NCBI RefSeq assembly: GCF_016863495.1
Contig: NZ_BOOZ01000004.1
Coordinates: 301,218 to 365,217, forward strand
Origin: Micromonospora andamanensis
Lineage (GTDB): Bacteria; Actinomycetota; Actinomycetes; Mycobacteriales; Micromonosporaceae
Direction: 5' to 3'
Length of the DNA: 64,000 nucleotides
The notes beneath the pieces are model-generated. The model worked only from the letters and a program-made list of their open reading frames with translations. It was not told the DNA's origin and did not search any database. Both the position numbers and the translations under genes were made by a program. Of this stretch, positions 50,935 to 59,301 are shown one piece after another. The stretch's first letter is position 1, and the number at the start of each line of letters is the position of its first letter.

Positions 50935-51681
50935 TCACCCGGCCGACCGCACCGCAACGGCGCCGTGGAAGGCGTCCGGCACCTCCGCCGGCCGGCCCTC
51001 CGGCCGCCAGTGGGTGACCGGCACGATTCCGTCCGGGGTGGGCCGCCACCGACCGAGCAGTGGGGCGAACACGGCCGGCGGACGCATCCGGAACGCCGGG
51101 CCCATCATCGCCAGCGCCGCCGGATACGCGGCGAGTTCCTCGGTGTCGAAATCGACAGCCAGGTGGCTGCCCGGCGCCACCGCCGTGTACAGCTCGTCCA
51201 GGGTGCGGGCGAGGGTCGCGTCGTCGAGGAACGCCGCCAGGCCCAGGAACACCACCCCCACCGGGCGGCGACCCCAGCCGGGCACGAACCGGTGCAGCAG
51301 CGCCGGATCGACGGTGCCGAGGTCGGTGGCGTCGCCGAAGGCGTAGCTCGCCTGGTCGCTGCCGGCCAGCACACGCTGACCGAGACGGATGGTCACCGGA
51401 TCGACGTCGGTGTACAGGACGGTCGCGTCGGGCGCCGCCTCGTGCACGTTGCCCATCGTCGGCACCCCGGCACCGAACACCAGGAATCCGTCGACACCTG
51501 TGGCGGCGATGGCGCGTACGGCGCGGCCGAGGAAGGCGCGCAGCTCCCGGAAAACCGGAGCACAAGGGCCGTACGCCTGCTCGAACGCGCGGGCGGCAGC
51601 CACGTCCACCGGATAGTGGTGCGCGCCGCCGAGCCAGAAGTCGATCATACGTGCGGTACTCGGCTGGTCGGGCTCCACCAT
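50935..51681 (-). CDS. SAM-dependent methyltransferase (Methyltransf_19 / DUF574 family)
   Basis: 248 residues from ATG 51681, preceded by GGGAGGGAG. Core: ARMIDFWLGGAHHYPVDVAAARAF in pieces, the family opening, then FLVFGAGVPTMGNVHE (in place of the usual GxGxPT), VLYTDVDPVTI, and VAVDFDTEE. This large actinomycete family methylates unknown targets. The GAGVPT loop keeps the SAM-binding pattern. Gene stands alone, opposite the Usp gene. Confidence 0.88.
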   Translation of the reverse strand: MVEPDQPSTARMIDFWLGGAHHYPVDVAAARAFEQAYGPCAPVFRELRAFLGRAVRAIAATGVDGFLVFGAGVPTMGNVHEAAPDATVLYTDVDPVTIRLGQRVLAGSDQASYAFGDATDLGTVDPALLHRFVPGWGRRPVGVVFLGLAAFLDDATLARTLDELYTAVAPGSHLAVDFDTEELAAYPAALAMMGPAFRMRPPAVFAPLLGRWRPTPDGIVPVTHWRPEGRPAEVPDAFHGAVAVRSAG

Positions 51682-51885
51682 CGACGACGCTCCCTCCCCG
51701 GGCGCGACTCCGCTGTGCCGGGTCGCCGTCTGGACCTCGCCGCGCCGCCGCAAACGTTCCTGGACACCGCACCGGCCGTCAGCGTACCGACATCACGTCG
51801 CTCGCCGGTATCGCCCCGCGGGCCATCGCGTGCGGTGATACTGACCCAGACCGGTCCCGATGACGGCCAGGCACGGGAGGTGACG

Positions 51886-52767
51886 GTGAACTCGGCGAGC
51901 GGCTCGGCGGTAGTGGTCGGCGTGGACGGTTCCGAGCCCGCCCTCGCCGCGGTACGGCTGGCCGCCGCGGCGGCGGCCCGCCAGGGCCGGCCACTGCGGC
52001 TGGTGCACGCCTTCATCTGGCCGACGCTGCACTCCCCGGTCCGGCCGGCCACCGAGGGCACACCCGGCGGAGGGCTGCGGGCCCGGGCGGAGGAGCTGGT
52101 CGCCGCTGCTGTCGACGAGGCCGAGGCAACGGCGCCGGGGCTACGGGTCACCGGCGAGATCGTCGACGGGGAGGCCACCGCCGTGCTGCTCGCCGAGGCA
52201 TCGAGCGCGGCGATCGTGGTGCTCGGTGACCGGGGTGCGGGCGGGTTCGCCGCGCTGGTGGTCGGTTCGGTCGCGGTGCAGGTGGCCGCGTACGCCGCCT
52301 GCCCGGTGCTGGTGGCCCGCGGCGCGTCACGTCCCGACGGCGCCGTCGTGGTCGGGGTGGACGGTTCCGAGTTGTCCCGCCGAGCTGTGGAGTTCGCCGT
52401 CCACGAGGCCGCTCTGCGCGGCGCCCCGGTGGTCGCCCTGCACGCCTACCGGCATCCGGTGTCCACCGGCCCGGGTGACATGCAGCCGCTCGTGTACGAC
52501 GAGTCCGAGTTGCGCGACGACGAGGACCGTGCGGTGGCCGAGTCCATCGCCGGGATGACCGAGCGGTACCCGGAGGTGCCGATCACCCGGCGGTCGGTGC
52601 GGGGTCGCGCCGCCCGGGTGCTCACCGACGCCTCCCGCCAGGCGCAACTGCTCGTGGTCGGAGGGCGGGGACGAGGCGAGGTGACCGGGTTGCTGCTGGG
52701 TTCGGTGAGTCAGTCCCTGCTGCACCACAGCCACTGTCCGGTCGCGGTGGTACGCGGCCCCCGGTGA
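51886..52767 (+). CDS. Universal stress protein, two tandem Usp domains
   Basis: 293 residues from GTG 51886, set by GGGAGGT five bases upstream. Each domain opens with VVVGVDGSE and closes with the ATP-binding pattern G-x2-G-x9-G-S: GDRGAGGFAALVVGSVA in the first and GGRGRGEVTGLLLGSVS in the second. ATP-binding Usps act in hypoxia and dormancy. Divergent from the methyltransferase gene. Followed by small genes of unknown function on the same strand. Confidence 0.92.
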   Translation: MNSASGSAVVVGVDGSEPALAAVRLAAAAAARQGRPLRLVHAFIWPTLHSPVRPATEGTPGGGLRARAEELVAAAVDEAEATAPGLRVTGEIVDGEATAVLLAEASSAAIVVLGDRGAGGFAALVVGSVAVQVAAYAACPVLVARGASRPDGAVVVGVDGSELSRRAVEFAVHEAALRGAPVVALHAYRHPVSTGPGDMQPLVYDESELRDDEDRAVAESIAGMTERYPEVPITRRSVRGRAARVLTDASRQAQLLVVGGRGRGEVTGLLLGSVSQSLLHHSHCPVAVVRGPR

Positions 52768-52880
52768 CCGGCCGGCACGGTTGGCGACGGTCCAGGCGGG
52801 TAGACGGGCCGCGTACGCCACCGGCGGCGACCAGAACGTCACCGACGCCACCGGCGACGACCAGAGCAGAGGAGACAGTG

Positions 52881-53096
52881 ATGCCAGGACCTCGACCCGG
52901 CAGCAACGCCTACGACAAGCAGCGCGCCCGCCTGCGCAACGCCATCGACGGCTCGGGTCGGCGCACTCCGGACCAGAAGGCCGACCAGGCGGCCAACCGG
53001 ATCCTGCGGGAGGATCAGGGCCGGCGAGGCGTCGTACGGGGCGAACGCGCCTACGGGCCGAAGGGCAACCGCGAACCCGGGGATCCGAAGAAGTGA
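52881..53096 (+). CDS. 71-residue hydrophilic protein of unknown function
   Basis: ATG 52881, preceded by GGAGA. Basic and polar: MPGPRPGSNAYDKQRARLRNA, then TPDQKADQAANRILREDQG and PKGNREPGDPKK. No membrane segment or cysteine. Its stop overlaps the next gene's GTG as GTGA, so they are co-translated. Likely an intrinsically disordered, DNA- or RNA-associated small protein, which is a guess from composition only. Confidence 0.6.
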   Translation: MPGPRPGSNAYDKQRARLRNAIDGSGRRTPDQKADQAANRILREDQGRRGVVRGERAYGPKGNREPGDPKK

Positions 53097-53557
53097 GGGT
53101 CGCCGACTTGACCGACGGCCTCATCGCCGGGGCCGTCGGCACCACAGCGCTGAACATCGCCACCTATCTCGACATGACCGTCCGGGCCCGGCCGGCCAGC
53201 CGGACACCGGAGAACAGCGCCGGGAAGCTGGCGGGCGCGGCCCACCTGTCCCTGGGGTCACCGCAGCAGGCCGACAACCGGCGGAGCGGCATCGGTGCGC
53301 TGATGGGCTACGGGCTCGGCGCGGCGGCGACCGTCGGCTTCGCGCTGCTGGCCCGGGGCCGCCGTCAACCGGTGCTGCGGGCGGCCGCCCTGCTCGGCGG
53401 GGGCCTGATGACGCTGTCGGACGGATCGCTGACCCTGCTCGGTGTCACCGACCCGCGTACCTGGCGTCGGGTCGACTGGATCGCCGACCTCGTCCCGCAC
53501 CTCACCTTCGGGTTGACGGCCGCAGCCACCTGGAACCGGCTGCGGCCGTCGACGTAG
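53093..53557 (+). CDS. Small membrane protein of unknown function
   Basis: 154 residues from GTG 53093. Two or three hydrophobic segments: LIAGAVGTTALNIATYLDM, GALMGYGLGAAATVGFALLA and VLRAAALLGGGLMTLSDGSL, with a cytoplasmic loop TPENSAGKLAGAAHL. No known domain recognised. Coupled to the hydrophilic protein upstream by overlap. The stop is 10 bases before the convergent 66-residue gene's stop. Confidence 0.65.
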   Translation: MRVADLTDGLIAGAVGTTALNIATYLDMTVRARPASRTPENSAGKLAGAAHLSLGSPQQADNRRSGIGALMGYGLGAAATVGFALLARGRRQPVLRAAALLGGGLMTLSDGSLTLLGVTDPRTWRRVDWIADLVPHLTFGLTAAATWNRLRPST

Positions 53558-53566
53558 GAGATCCGA

Positions 53567-53767
53567 CTAGCGTTCGGTGTCGTCCTCGGCGACCTGTTGA
53601 CCGCTGGGACCGTACGGTGACACCTGGCCGCGCGGCACCGGGCGGCCGGCGTCCCCGCGCGACGAGCCACGGTTGCGGGGATGGCCCGCCGGGTCGGGGC
53701 CCTTGTTGTCCTGGCTTGTCTGACCGAGGGCGTTACGCCGGAGTTCCTGCTGCTGCGGGTTCGTCAC
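53567..53767 (-). CDS. 66-residue hydrophilic protein of unknown function
   Basis: GTG 53767 is preceded by AAGGGAGAG. Product is Gly/Pro/Gln/Arg-rich and probably disordered: VTNPQQQELRRNALGQTS, then NRGSSRGDAGRPVPRGQVSPYG and AEDDTER. Convergent with the membrane protein, divergent from the EndoIII-like gene. Supported by the ribosome site only. Confidence 0.45.
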   Translation of the reverse strand: MTNPQQQELRRNALGQTSQDNKGPDPAGHPRNRGSSRGDAGRPVPRGQVSPYGPSGQQVAEDDTER

Positions 53768-53896
53768 GGTGCTCTCCCTTCGCCGGTACGCGGCGTGGCG
53801 CCGCGTCACCGGCGGCTTACCCGCCGCCGTCGGCGGCATTCCGGCGCGGCCACCCAGGTGAGGGCTATCCGCGTCGTCGGTGGGTACCCACCCAGG

Positions 53897-54544
53897 ATGG
53901 GTGACCAACGGGCGCTGGCGCGGACCCTGCTGACCCGCCGCACGTACGCCGAGGAGGCCGGCATCGCGCTGGCCGACCGACCGGCGCCGCTGTACCAGCT
54001 GCTGGTGCTTGTCACCCTGCTCAGCACCCGGATCCGGGCGCAGGTGGGGGTGGCGGCGGCCCGCGAACTCTTCGCGGCCGGGTACCGCACCCCGCAGACC
54101 ATGGAGGCCGCCAGCTGGCAGGAACGGGTCGACGCGTTGGGGCGCGGCCACTACCGCCGCTACGACGAACGGACCGCCACGATGCTCGGCTCCGGCGCCC
54201 GGCTCTGCCTGGAGCGCTGGCACGGCGACCTGCGGCGGCTGCACCGGGAGGCGGCAGGTGAGCCGGCACAGCTACGCCGGCTGCTCACCGAGTTCCCCGG
54301 GATCGGTCCCACCGGCGCGGACATCTTCCTGCGTGAGGTGCAGGCGGTCTGGCCGGAGCTGCGCCCGTACGCCGACCGGCGGACGGTGGCCGGCGCGCGC
54401 CGGCTCGGTCTGCCCGCCACCACTGACCGGTTGGCCCGGCTCGTCGACGACGTCGACTTCGGCCGGCTCGCCTCGGCCCTGGTGCGGGTCGCCCTCGGCG
54501 AGGAGTCGGCCGGGCAGATCAGCCGGGGCGTGGCCACCCGCTGA
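53897..54544 (+). CDS. HhH-GPD (endonuclease III-like) protein lacking catalytic Lys and Fe-S cysteines
   Basis: 215 residues from ATG 53897. Contains LYQLLVLVTLLSTRIRAQVG and the helix-hairpin-helix FPGIGPTGADIFLREV. In endonuclease III the loop reads PGVGRKTA with the catalytic Lys; here it is PGIGPTGA, so the Lys is absent. There is also no C-terminal four-cysteine cluster. It therefore probably binds DNA or has lost glycosylase activity. Known members of this shortened class exist in actinomycetes; function unproven. Confidence 0.8.
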   Translation: MGDQRALARTLLTRRTYAEEAGIALADRPAPLYQLLVLVTLLSTRIRAQVGVAAARELFAAGYRTPQTMEAASWQERVDALGRGHYRRYDERTATMLGSGARLCLERWHGDLRRLHREAAGEPAQLRRLLTEFPGIGPTGADIFLREVQAVWPELRPYADRRTVAGARRLGLPATTDRLARLVDDVDFGRLASALVRVALGEESAGQISRGVATR

Positions 54545-54550
54545 GGAGCC

Positions 54551-54745
54551 TCACTTCGCCGCGTCGCCGCCGGGTTTGGTCAGGTACCACACCAGCAGCG
54601 CGGCCAGCACCGCCAGCACCACGAGCCCGCCGGAGAGGCCGCGCCCCTCCTCCGGGGACCGGCCGGTGGTGCCGAAGTAGATCACGGCGAGGCCGGCCAG
54701 TACCGCGACGAACTTCCGGATGCCTCGGTCCTTCACAGCTGGCAC
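54551..54745 (-). CDS. 64-residue membrane protein
   Basis: Two membrane helices: KFVAVLAGLAVIYFGTTG and GLVVLAVLAALLVWYLTKPG, with a short loop SPEEGRGLS between. Basic N-terminus MPAVKDRGIRK points inward. No known family. It is convergent with the EndoIII-like gene, 6 bases apart. Confidence 0.6.
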   Translation of the reverse strand: MPAVKDRGIRKFVAVLAGLAVIYFGTTGRSPEEGRGLSGGLVVLAVLAALLVWYLTKPGGDAAK

Positions 54746-54805
54746 CGTACGACCAGCGAACCCGTTATGCCCGTGTTATCCGTATTATTCCCTCGGCTGG
54801 GGCGG

Positions 54806-55003
54806 TCAGTCGACCTCCAGATCGTCGAGGGAGATCTTGTGGCTCATCAGCCAGCGGGCCAACGCCGACATGCCGAACAGCCAGAGCGGCGCGGACTCGG
54901 TCGTGCCGTTTGTCGCGTAGATGGCGAACCGCAGATCCGGCGCGCGGTACGCCTCGATCCGCCACCGATGCTGCCGGTCCCGCCACACCGCGGAGGGGTC
55001 CAT
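54806..55003 (-). CDS. 65-residue conserved-looking hypothetical protein
   Basis: Product begins MDPSAVWRDRQHRWRIEAYRA and continues FAIYATNGTTESAPLWLFG and WLMSHKISLDDLEVD. Aromatic-rich with no membrane segment or cysteines; probably a single small domain. No family recognised. It is on the same strand as selB upstream but separated by about 45 bases. Confidence 0.5.
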   Translation of the reverse strand: MDPSAVWRDRQHRWRIEAYRAPDLRFAIYATNGTTESAPLWLFGMSALARWLMSHKISLDDLEVD

Positions 55004-55048
55004 CCCGTCACGGTAGGTGCCCCACTCCGCGCCCGGCCGACGATGTGC

Positions 55049-56803
55049 TCAATCCACCACCACCCGGGCGTCGTCGGGTAGCCGACGGGTCAGTCCCTGT
55101 CGGTCCAGCAACTCCAGCAGCGGCACCGCCACCCGCCGAGTCGTGTCCAGCGCCTGCCGGGCGGCGCTGAGCGTGAACGGCTGCGGCAGCCCGGCCAGCA
55201 CCCGCACCGCCCGCTGCGGCGCGCCGGGCAGCAACAGCACGTTGCCGGTCAGCCGGAGCAGCGCACCCGCCCGCACCGCCGCACCGATCTCCCGGGCACC
55301 CAGGCCGACGGCGGCCAGCCGGTCGGCGTCCGGGGCACGGAACGGATACGCCGCCCAGTCCTCGCCCACCAGCGCCAGCGCGCGGGCCAGCGGCTCGGGC
55401 AACACCGCCGCGCCAGGCCCCACGACCCGACCGCCCACCAGTCGCAGCGGCGGCCGGACCAGGGCCTCGACCAGGGCCCGGTCCGGCAGGTCCAGGTGCC
55501 GGCGCAGTTCCTCGACCGGAACACCCGCCGCCAGCGGATGCGCGCGGGCGTGCTCGGCCACCGCGACGGCGAGCCGGTCGCCCAGCCGCGACAGGTGCTG
55601 CGGATCAGCCAGCCAGTCGCCGGCCACCGGCGCGACCGTCACCGGTACGCCCGCCCGCACCAGGTCGGCGACCCGGGCCAGGCCCCGCCGACGCAACTCC
55701 CCGGCGACGTCGGGCCGACCGTCCAGGGTGGCCAGCACCGCCGCCCGGGCCGCCGCAGCACCCCGACGCGCCAGCGGCGGCGGCAGCACGTCGAGCACGG
55801 TGACCCCACCGGCGACGTACCGGCGGCCCGGATCCCGCAGCAACGCCCGGTCCCCCACCAGCAGCGGCAGCGGACGGCCCAACCGCAGCCGGGCGGTGTC
55901 CGGGCCCAGCGGACGGACCCGGACCGGCACCGCGGCCGACCCGACATGCAGTGTCAATGTCACCGGCAGGTCGGTCACCGCGACGCCCGCCAGTCGCACG
56001 TCGACCAGGTCGGTGGCCCGGAACCGACCCGGGGTGAGCAGGGCGTCGCCGCGGCTGATCCGGTCACGGGCCACACCCCGCAGATTGACCGCCACCCGGG
56101 CCACCGGCACCGCCTCGGCGCAGGCGACGCCGAGCCGGTGCAGGCCCCGCACGCGTACCGGTTCACCACCGCCGGTCAGCTCCAGTTCGTCGTCGACGCG
56201 CAGCCGACCGCCACCCAGGGTGCCGGTGACCACCGTGCCGCTGCCCCGCACCGTGAAGCAGCGGTCGACCCAGAGCCGCACCGGGCCGTCGGGCACCGGC
56301 ACCGGCACCTGGTTCGCCAGCCGGTCCAGCGCGGCCCGCAGGTCGGCCAGGCCGGCCCCGGTGACGGCACTCACCGGCACCGCCTCCACCCCGGCCAGCG
56401 AAGTCGCCGCCAACTCCGCGCCGGCCACCGCCATAGCCGCCGCCGGATCGGCCAGGTCCGCCCGGGTCACCACCAGCAGGCCGTGCCGGACGCCGAACGC
56501 GTCCAGGGCGGCCAGGTGCTCGGCGGACTGCGGCATCCAACCCGCGTCGGCCGCGACCACCACCACGGCGGCCGGCACCGGCCCCACCCCGGCCAGCATG
56601 TTCGGGACGAACCGCTCATGCCCCGGCACGTCGACGAACGCGACGGTACGACCCGACGGCAGCGCCGTCCAGGCGAACCCCAGGTCGATGGTCATGCCCC
56701 GGCGGCGTTCCTCAGCCCAGCGGTCCGGTTCCATCCCGGTCAGCGCCCGCACCAGCGTGGACTTGCCGTGATCGACGTGCCCGGCAGTAGCCACCACCAG
56801 CAT
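55049..56803 (-). CDS. selB: Selenocysteine-specific elongation factor SelB
   Basis: 584 residues from ATG 56803. N-terminal GTPase with GHVDHGKST (8-16), VDVPGHERFV and the guanine-binding region LVVTRADLAD, then two beta-barrel domains and a C-terminal run of winged helices (ending VVVD) that binds the SECIS hairpin. It carries Sec-tRNA to the ribosome at UGA codons that are followed by SECIS. It follows selA by two bases. Target in this window is fdhA. Confidence 0.96.
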   Translation of the reverse strand: MLVVATAGHVDHGKSTLVRALTGMEPDRWAEERRRGMTIDLGFAWTALPSGRTVAFVDVPGHERFVPNMLAGVGPVPAAVVVVAADAGWMPQSAEHLAALDAFGVRHGLLVVTRADLADPAAAMAVAGAELAATSLAGVEAVPVSAVTGAGLADLRAALDRLANQVPVPVPDGPVRLWVDRCFTVRGSGTVVTGTLGGGRLRVDDELELTGGGEPVRVRGLHRLGVACAEAVPVARVAVNLRGVARDRISRGDALLTPGRFRATDLVDVRLAGVAVTDLPVTLTLHVGSAAVPVRVRPLGPDTARLRLGRPLPLLVGDRALLRDPGRRYVAGGVTVLDVLPPPLARRGAAAARAAVLATLDGRPDVAGELRRRGLARVADLVRAGVPVTVAPVAGDWLADPQHLSRLGDRLAVAVAEHARAHPLAAGVPVEELRRHLDLPDRALVEALVRPPLRLVGGRVVGPGAAVLPEPLARALALVGEDWAAYPFRAPDADRLAAVGLGAREIGAAVRAGALLRLTGNVLLLPGAPQRAVRVLAGLPQPFTLSAARQALDTTRRVAVPLLELLDRQGLTRRLPDDARVVVD

Positions 56804-56805
56804 GG

Positions 56806-58110
56806 TCAGTCGTCTCCCGGCACGGCCAGCACCGCCGCGCGCAGCAACCCGTCGGCCCGCTCCGGCACGCAGCGCAGGTCGAGCAGCAGCCGGCCACGGA
56901 CCACCCGACCCAGCACCGGCTGATCACCGGTACGCAACGGGCCGGCGTACCGCTCGGGCAGGCTCAGCGCCCACGAGTCCAGCTCGACGCCGGGCGCACC
57001 GCCGCCGCCGACCACCGCCACCGACGGCACCACCTCGACCTTGCGGCCCTCGGCGGCGAGCGCGTCACGCAGCCGTTCGGTCCGCTCGCGCAGCGCCGCC
57101 GCGTCGACGTGCAGCGCCCGGCGGGTGGGGGTGGCCGGGTCACCGAGCGTGCCGGCGAGGGCGGCCAGGGTCAGCTTGTCCACCCGCACCGCCCGCGCGA
57201 GCGGGTGGCGGCGCAGTCGCTCGACCAGCTCGGCGGTGCCGAGCAGCAACCCGGCCTGCGGACCACCGAGCAGCTTGTCGCCGCTGGCGGTGACAAGCGC
57301 CGCCCCGGCGCGCAGGGTGCTCGCGGCGTCCGGTTCATCCGGCAGCAGCGGGTCCGATACCAGCAGCCCGGAACCGATGTCGGCGACCACCGGCACCCCG
57401 AGCCCGGCCAGCCGCCGCACCGGTACCGCCGAGGTGAAACCGGTGACCCGGAAGTTGGACGGGTGCACCTTCAACACGAAGCCGGTACCCGGCCCGACGG
57501 CTGCGGCGTAGTCGGCGAGGGTGGTCCGGTTGGTGGTGCCGACCTCGCGCAACCGGGCGCCGGTGCTGGTGAGCAGGTCGGGCAGGCGGAAACCGTCACC
57601 GATCTCCACCAGCTCACCCCGGCTGACCACGATCTCGGCGTCGGCGGCGAGCGCGGTGGCCGCCAGCACCAGCGCGGCGGCACCGTTGTTGACCACGTGC
57701 ACCGCCTCGGCCGCCGGTACGGCGGCGGCAAGGGCATCCAGCGCGTCCCGCCCACGGCGGGCCCGCCGCCCGGTGCCGAGATCCAACTCGACGTCGGTGT
57801 ACCCGGCGGCGGCGGTCACCGCGGCCAGCGCGGCCTCGGAGAGCGCGGCCCGCCCGAGGTTGGTGTGCAGCACCACTCCGGTGGCGTTGAGCACCACCCG
57901 CGGCACGGGCGGCGGCAACGCGGCCAGCACGGCGTCGCGTACCTCGGTGGGCTCGATCTCGCCTCGGCGGGCCCGTTCCTGGGCCTGCCGCACCGCGCGG
58001 CGGACCCGGTCGCGACCGACCGTGACGGCCGCCGCGACAAGCGACGGCTCAGCCAGCAGCGCGTCGGTACGCGGCACCCGGCGCCGCGGGTCCGCGCCGC
58101 CGTCGCTCAT
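56806..58110 (-). CDS. selA: L-seryl-tRNA(Sec) selenium transferase
   Basis: 434 residues from ATG 58110. PLP-dependent fold: GVVLHTNLGRAALSEAAL, VNNGAAALVLAATAL in pieces, the PLP Lys in SGDKLLGGPQAGLLLG, and KVHPSNFRVTGFTSAV. It converts Ser-tRNA(Sec) to Sec-tRNA(Sec) using selenophosphate. It follows the tRNA-Sec gene by 20 bases on the same strand, so tRNA, selA and selB may share a transcript. A longer reading frame that runs into the tRNA gene is not the true start. SelD (selenophosphate synthase) is not in the window. Confidence 0.96.
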   Translation of the reverse strand: MSDGGADPRRRVPRTDALLAEPSLVAAAVTVGRDRVRRAVRQAQERARRGEIEPTEVRDAVLAALPPPVPRVVLNATGVVLHTNLGRAALSEAALAAVTAAAGYTDVELDLGTGRRARRGRDALDALAAAVPAAEAVHVVNNGAAALVLAATALAADAEIVVSRGELVEIGDGFRLPDLLTSTGARLREVGTTNRTTLADYAAAVGPGTGFVLKVHPSNFRVTGFTSAVPVRRLAGLGVPVVADIGSGLLVSDPLLPDEPDAASTLRAGAALVTASGDKLLGGPQAGLLLGTAELVERLRRHPLARAVRVDKLTLAALAGTLGDPATPTRRALHVDAAALRERTERLRDALAAEGRKVEVVPSVAVVGGGGAPGVELDSWALSLPERYAGPLRTGDQPVLGRVVRGRLLLDLRCVPERADGLLRAAVLAVPGDD

Positions 58111-58130
58111 CGGTTCATCTCCTCGCAGCC

Positions 58131-58226
58131 TGGCGGAGACGGACGGGAATCGAACCCGCCTGGCCCGGATCCCGGACCACACCGGTTTTGAAGACCGGGA
58201 GGGGCACCAGCCGCCTGAACGCCTCC
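58131..58226 (-). tRNA. selC: Selenocysteine tRNA (anticodon TCA)
   Basis: 96 bases with the CCA encoded, long acceptor stem and long extra arm typical of tRNA-Sec. Anticodon stem CCGGT/ACCGG encloses the loop CTTCAAA, giving anticodon TCA (template positions 58189-58191). The T arm reads GGGTTCGATTCCC and the 3' end TCTCCGCCA. It is charged with serine, converted by SelA and delivered by SelB at UGA. It sits between the NrfD-like gene and selA. The acceptor stem has one possible mismatch at the inner end. Confidence 0.96.
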
Positions 58227-58281
58227 ACCGGCCATTGGATCACAGCTCGGCGGCGGGTGTGCGGCCGAGTCGACACCGCGC

Positions 58282-59301
58282 TCACCCGCCGGGTTCGGCC
58301 GCCCGCCGGTCGAGCCGGGCCCGCTGTGGCACCACCGTGTACTTCGGATCGCGGGCCGAGGCGACGCCGGCGTGGAAGACCCCGAACCGGGTCGCCACCG
58401 AAGCGGCGAGCAACGCTGCCCCGGACACCGCCGACACCAGTCGGCTCCGCCGGCCCAGCACCGCACCTGCCACCCCGGCGACGGTGAGTGTCCGCCCGGC
58501 GCGTAGCAGCCGACCGGGTCGACCCGTCCGGTAGGGCTCACCCAGCAGGCCGAGGCGATTCTCCACCCGGTGCGCGCCGACCAGCTCCAGTCCGGCCCCG
58601 GCCAGCGCCATCCGCCGCGCCGGGCCCGCCTGGGCCGGTGGCACGGCGAGCAGACCCACCCCCGCGCCGCTGGCCAACGCGCTGCCCGCGAAGACGAACG
58701 GCAGGTCGGCGTACGCCTCGTGCCAGGACGGCACGGCCGTGTCGGCGAGCAGCACCGCCGTGTACGTGCCCAGGGCCGGCGCGGTCAACGCGGCGGCCAA
58801 CCCGGCGACCCGTCCCACCGGCGGCAACGCCCGACGGACCAACCCGAGCGGACCCCGCGTGGGCAACAGCGGCGCCACCTCGGCGATCGCGGCCAACCCG
58901 GCGGCCGGACCGTACGCGGTGAGGATCCAGGTGCCCACCGACATCGGCGAGGTCGGCTTGGCCACCCGCAGCATGTGGTGGAACCGTTCCGGCCGGCCCA
59001 GGTCCTTGACCAGCAGGCCGGCGCTGGCGGTGACCGCCGCCAACGCGGCGACCCGGCCGGCGCGACGTACCTCGGCGCGGCCGGTGAGCTGACCACCCGC
59101 CGCCAGCAGCGACGAGCCGGCGGCCAGCCCGCCGGTGAACAGGTAGGCGGCGATCTCCCACGTCCACACCGGCGGCTTGAGGATCGGCCTGCCGTAGTAG
59201 GAGGTGAACTCCGCAGGCGGCACGGCCAACTCCTCACCGGCCCGACGGCCGGCCCGGAAGCGGCGGAACCGGTCACCGACGGCCGGCCGGTCCGCGTTCA
59301 C
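58282..59301 (-). CDS. NrfD/PsrC-like membrane subunit of the formate dehydrogenase
   Basis: 339 residues from GTG 59301, overlapping fdhB as GTGA. Typical NrfD opening: SYYGRPILKPPVWTWEIAAYLF in pieces (YYGxPxLKxPxW), then GGLAAGSSLLAAGGQL and KDLGRPERFHHMLRVAKPTSPMSVG in parts. About eight to nine membrane helices. Such subunits anchor a molybdoenzyme and a ferredoxin-like subunit and exchange electrons with quinone. It is the third gene of the fdh operon, before tRNA-Sec. Confidence 0.92.
   Translation of the reverse strand: MNADRPAVGDRFRRFRAGRRAGEELAVPPAEFTSYYGRPILKPPVWTWEIAAYLFTGGLAAGSSLLAAGGQLTGRAEVRRAGRVAALAAVTASAGLLVKDLGRPERFHHMLRVAKPTSPMSVGTWILTAYGPAAGLAAIAEVAPLLPTRGPLGLVRRALPPVGRVAGLAAALTAPALGTYTAVLLADTAVPSWHEAYADLPFVFAGSALASGAGVGLLAVPPAQAGPARRMALAGAGLELVGAHRVENRLGLLGEPYRTGRPGRLLRAGRTLTVAGVAGAVLGRRSRLVSAVSGAALLAASVATRFGVFHAGVASARDPKYTVVPQRARLDRRAAEPGG

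Noticed and set aside
58110..58182. A longer start for selA
   Set aside because: It would lie inside the tRNA-Sec gene; ATG 58110 gives a product of normal length.
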